A stretch of 64,000 bases of DNA, from NCBI RefSeq assembly GCF_001245615.1, contig NZ_CWKH01000001.1, forward strand, positions 1 to 64,000. The letters run 5' to 3'. This document shows positions 61,251-64,000 of this stretch, piece by piece. The position numbers and the translations under genes were made by a program. This DNA comes from Mycolicibacterium neworleansense. Its GTDB lineage: Bacteria > Actinomycetota > Actinomycetes > Mycobacteriales > Mycobacteriaceae. Each line of letters opens with the position of its first letter. Positions within the stretch are counted from its first letter, which is position 1. The notes below the pieces were generated by a model that worked only from the letters and a program-made list of their open reading frames with translations, did no database searches and had not been told where the DNA came from.

Positions 61251-62621
61251 TTGAGTGACCCCACCGTGCTCGCGTTCGAGGATCGTGAGTACACCCTGGC
61301 CGAACTCGACGCGCTGACCAGCGGAATGGCCACCGAGTTGGAGCGCAGGGGTGTCCGGCCGGGCGATCGGGTCGCCATCATGTCGTCCAACCGGCCCGAG
61401 TTCGTCGTCGCGCTGCGCGCGATCTGGGGCCTGGGGGCGGTGGCCGTGCTGATCAGCCCGGCCTGGAAAGAACGCGAGGTGGCCCACGTCCTGGCGTTGA
61501 CCGCGCCCAGCCATGCGGTGGGCGACCACGAGGTGCTCGCCGCGCACATGCCGATGCTGCACCTCGACGAGCCGATTACGCCGGGCCTGCGGCAGTTCGA
61601 TCCGCCCGGCCCGGACAGTGACGCGCTGTTCGCCTTCAGCTCGGGAACCACGGGCCTGCCCAAGGCGGTGCGGCACACCCATCGCGGATTCGCCGCGGCC
61701 ATCGAGCACTGGCGTGACGCCCTGGGGTTCACCAGTGCCGACCGCATGCAGATCATGACGCCGCCGTCGCACATCCTCGGCCTGCTCAACATCGCCATGG
61801 TGCTCGATACCGGCGCCTGGATGCGGCTGCACCGGCGCTTCGACGTCGACACCATGCTGCGTCACATCGAATCCGATCGCATCACCATCGAAATGGCCGT
61901 GGCGCCAATCGCTTTGGCGCTGGCCGCCCACCCCGATCTGGGCCGCTACGACCTGTCGTCGCTGCGTTACGTGATGTGGTGTGCCACCCCGGTGACCCGC
62001 AGCGTCGCCGAAGCCGTCACCGAGCGGGCCGGGATCCGGTGGCTGACCGCCTACGGGACCACCGAACTACCGGTGATCGCGTGTAATCCGCTGGGCGCCA
62101 CCCGCATCGACACGGTCGGCACCCCGGTGCGCGGGGTGGGCGTGCGCATCGGGGACGACGGCGAGATCCAGGTGCGATCGGACTCCGTGATGGCCGGCTA
62201 TCTGCCGAAGGACGCCACCGCGGGCGCATTCTGCGACGGCTGGTACCGCACCGGGGACATCGGCTACCTCGATGACGACGGCTATCTGCACATCACCGAC
62301 CGCTCCAAGGAGATGGTCAAGGTGCGCGGCTTCCAAGTGGCGCCGGCCGAGGTCGAGGCGGTACTGCACGGCCATCCCGCGGTCACCGACTGCGCGGTGT
62401 TCGGTGTGGCCGATACGGCCGACGGCGAGTCCATCGTGGCCGCCGTGACGACACATTCTGCGGTGTCGGCCGAGGAACTCATCGACCTGGTCGGTGAGCG
62501 GCTGGCCTCGTACAAGCGGCCCAGCCGCGTGGAGTTCGTAACCGAGATACCCCGGTTACCTTCCGGAAAGGTATTGCGACGAGTGCTGAAGGAGCGGCAT
62601 GGACGTTCGTCTGACGTCTGA
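61251..62621 (+). CDS. Acyl-CoA synthetase (AMP-forming)
   Basis: A protein of 456 residues, shorter than the usual 500-550 because the N-terminal part is compact. Motifs: FAFSSGTTGLPKAVRHTH, TAYGTTELPVIACNP, GWYRTGDIGYLDDDGYLHITDRSKEMVKVRGFQVAPAEVE and RLPSGKVLRRVL. TTG start preceded by AAAGGGG. Its end overlaps the next gene by 23 bases. Second ligase of the catabolic region. Confidence 0.9.
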   Translation: MSDPTVLAFEDREYTLAELDALTSGMATELERRGVRPGDRVAIMSSNRPEFVVALRAIWGLGAVAVLISPAWKEREVAHVLALTAPSHAVGDHEVLAAHMPMLHLDEPITPGLRQFDPPGPDSDALFAFSSGTTGLPKAVRHTHRGFAAAIEHWRDALGFTSADRMQIMTPPSHILGLLNIAMVLDTGAWMRLHRRFDVDTMLRHIESDRITIEMAVAPIALALAAHPDLGRYDLSSLRYVMWCATPVTRSVAEAVTERAGIRWLTAYGTTELPVIACNPLGATRIDTVGTPVRGVGVRIGDDGEIQVRSDSVMAGYLPKDATAGAFCDGWYRTGDIGYLDDDGYLHITDRSKEMVKVRGFQVAPAEVEAVLHGHPAVTDCAVFGVADTADGESIVAAVTTHSAVSAEELIDLVGERLASYKRPSRVEFVTEIPRLPSGKVLRRVLKERHGRSSDV

Positions 62622-63498
62622 ACAGCAGCAGCTGCGAGAGGCCGCAGCGAAACTGGCCGATGACCTCGGACCGGATGCGGTCGGAGAATTGTCGGATGAG
62701 GGCCGGATCGCCCGGTTGGAAAGCACGGTCGCCGCAACCGAGTGGCGCACCCTGCGTTCCGACGGCGCCTCCGGCGTGGAAGTGGCGATCATCGCCGAGG
62801 AGTTCGGACGCGGTCTGGTCGACGTGCCGTTCCTCGGACCGGTGCTCGCCGACGACCGCAGCTACACCGAGGAACACGAATGGGTGCTGATCGCTCCCGG
62901 CGCTGCCCTGCCGGACACCCCGGTGCGCGTCGGCATCACCTCCGTCGCCGCCGCAGCACTCGCGGTCGGCGTCGACGAAGCCGCCACCGCCGGTGTGGAT
63001 CTCACCCGCAGCACGGTGGGTGTGGTGGAATCGCCCGCCGAGCTCGGTGAGCTGTCGAGCGAGGATGCCCTGCGATGGCAGGCTCTGGCGCTCACAGCCA
63101 CCAGCGCCGACCTGGTCGGCGCGGCCCGCGGCGTGCACGCGCTGGCTGTCGACTACGCGAAAGTCCGTGAACAGTACGGTTCGACGATCGGCTCCTACCA
63201 GGCCATCGCGCACCTGCTGGCCGAGGGGCTCGCCCTGATCGAGGGCTCGATCAGCGTGCTCCGCCACGCCGCATGGGCAGTCGACGAACTGCCCGCGGAA
63301 GAAGCCGTCCGGGCCGCCAAGATCGCCAAGGTCTACTGCGCCCGCGCCGCGCGCACCGTCTGCGAGACCGCGATCCAGGTGCACGGCGGTATCGGAAACA
63401 CCTGGGAATGCCTGGCGCATGTGTATCTGCGCAGGGTTCTGACATCCACCGAATTGTGGCCCGTCGCACTGGAGGACATCGATCTTGGACTTTCGTGA
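62599..63498 (+). CDS. Acyl-CoA dehydrogenase, small subunit type
   Basis: A protein of 299 residues, shorter than a classical 380-residue FadE, with a weak N-terminal domain and a normal C-terminal helical domain (REQYGSTIGSYQAIAHLLAEGLALI, IQVHGGIGNTWECLAHVYLRR). It precedes a larger dehydrogenase. Such short/long pairs form alpha2beta2 heterotetramers in steroid and cyclic-acid breakdown (FadE26-27, ChsE type). Confidence 0.9.
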   Translation: MDVRLTSEQQQLREAAAKLADDLGPDAVGELSDEGRIARLESTVAATEWRTLRSDGASGVEVAIIAEEFGRGLVDVPFLGPVLADDRSYTEEHEWVLIAPGAALPDTPVRVGITSVAAAALAVGVDEAATAGVDLTRSTVGVVESPAELGELSSEDALRWQALALTATSADLVGAARGVHALAVDYAKVREQYGSTIGSYQAIAHLLAEGLALIEGSISVLRHAAWAVDELPAEEAVRAAKIAKVYCARAARTVCETAIQVHGGIGNTWECLAHVYLRRVLTSTELWPVALEDIDLGLS

Positions 63499-64000
63499 TT
63501 CACCTGAGGAAGCTGCCTTCCGGGACCGGCTGCGGACCTGGTTGGCCGACAACGCCGCGTCCTTCAAGGCGTCCGGCGACGATTACTGGGCCCGGATGGG
63601 GGAGTGGCATCAGGCCCTCTATGCCGCCGGGTTTTTCGGTACGTCCTGGCCCAAGGAGTTCGGTGGCCAGGACCTGGCTCCGGTCTACGACGTCATCGTC
63701 GATGAGGAGCTGGCCCGGGCCGGTGCACCGCCACGACCCAGCCTCGGCTACCTGGTGGTCGGGTTGGGCCATCACGGCAGCAAGGAACTGCAGCAGCGGT
63801 TCCTGCCGGGGATGATCAACGGCACCGAGCGCTGGTGCCAAGGCTTTTCGGAGCCCGGTGCCGGTTCGGACCTGGCTTCGTTGACCACGACGGCCACCCG
63901 CGACGGCGACAACTACATCATCAACGGACACAAGATCTGGACCAGTTACTCCGACGTGGCGGACTGGTGCCTGGTGCTGGCCCGCACCGACAAGGAAGTC
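63485..64000 (+). CDS. Acyl-CoA dehydrogenase, large subunit type (cut by window end)
   Basis: 172 codons are visible from TTG 63485; the gene runs past 64000. The sequence opens MDFRDSPEEAAFRDRLRTWL and has WPKEFGG, QGFSEPGAGSDLASL (flavin/substrate motif) and GHKIWTSY, the N-terminal and middle domains of a full acyl-CoA dehydrogenase. It overlaps the small subunit by 14 bases. It is probably the catalytic partner; the catalytic base lies beyond the window. Confidence 0.9.
   Translation, partial: MDFRDSPEEAAFRDRLRTWLADNAASFKASGDDYWARMGEWHQALYAAGFFGTSWPKEFGGQDLAPVYDVIVDEELARAGAPPRPSLGYLVVGLGHHGSKELQQRFLPGMINGTERWCQGFSEPGAGSDLASLTTTATRDGDNYIINGHKIWTSYSDVADWCLVLARTDKEV

Overview
The window is chromosomal DNA of a rapidly growing mycobacterium (Mycolicibacterium type). 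The GC content is high. The 16S rRNA gene has the short helix 18 typical of rapid growers. From the rRNA operon to about 38.3 kb, the gene order follows the Mycobacterium tuberculosis block that I recall as Rv1316c to Rv1343c. Genes are tightly packed, with many 1 to 4 base stop/start overlaps. At least a dozen genes have a TANNNT-like -10 element 6 to 8 bases before the start codon, the signature of leaderless mycobacterial transcripts. I see no insertion sequence, prophage or CRISPR array.

Layout. 1-5460: rRNA operon (16S, 23S, 5S) ending in a strong terminator, followed by a 22-bp inverted repeat. 5461-14552: alkylation repair (ogt, ada-alkA fusion), a glutaminase fused to a STAS domain, a membrane adenylate cyclase, the mismatch endonuclease nucS, methylmalonyl-CoA epimerase, a thiolase and a thioredoxin-fold protein without cysteines. 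14557-21670: alpha-glucan metabolism (glgB and glgE against glgP). 21667-24790: an insert relative to M. tuberculosis with a virginiamycin-B-lyase-like propeller, an MspA-like porin and a secreted metalloprotease. 24880-35659: dinG and pncB against a long operon-like run (clpS, DUF2017, P1 peptidase, mec-cysO-cysM cysteine synthesis, rhomboid, murI, a metallo-beta-lactamase-fold protein, rph, rdgB). 35660-45742: drug efflux/MarR pair, DUF3817 and LprD membrane proteins, tRNA-Leu(UAG), an ion channel, lipoproteins, a fatty-acyl-AMP ligase and a second copy of the metalloprotease.

45862-64000 is stress and catabolic DNA. ahpC-ahpD has a 17-bp palindrome upstream. A transporter and a LacI-type regulator, and separately a cytochrome P450 with a kinase-like protein, are preceded by nearly identical promoter-operator elements and so are probably one regulon. 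From 52.6 kb to the end, two divergent operons share a duplicated 28-bp promoter/operator module. The left one carries a transporter, a small unknown protein, an acyl-CoA ligase and an SDR. The right one carries a two-subunit B12-dependent acyl-CoA mutase, an F420-type oxidoreductase and a CoA transferase. Beyond them are a [2Fe-2S] ferredoxin, a second ligase and a paired acyl-CoA dehydrogenase that runs off the window.

Taken together, the right end looks like a pathway that activates, oxidises and rearranges the carbon skeleton of a branched or cyclic acid, possibly after P450 hydroxylation. The substrate cannot be read from the sequence. This cluster, its unusual mutase active site and its two regulatory modules are the best candidates for an undescribed system in the window.
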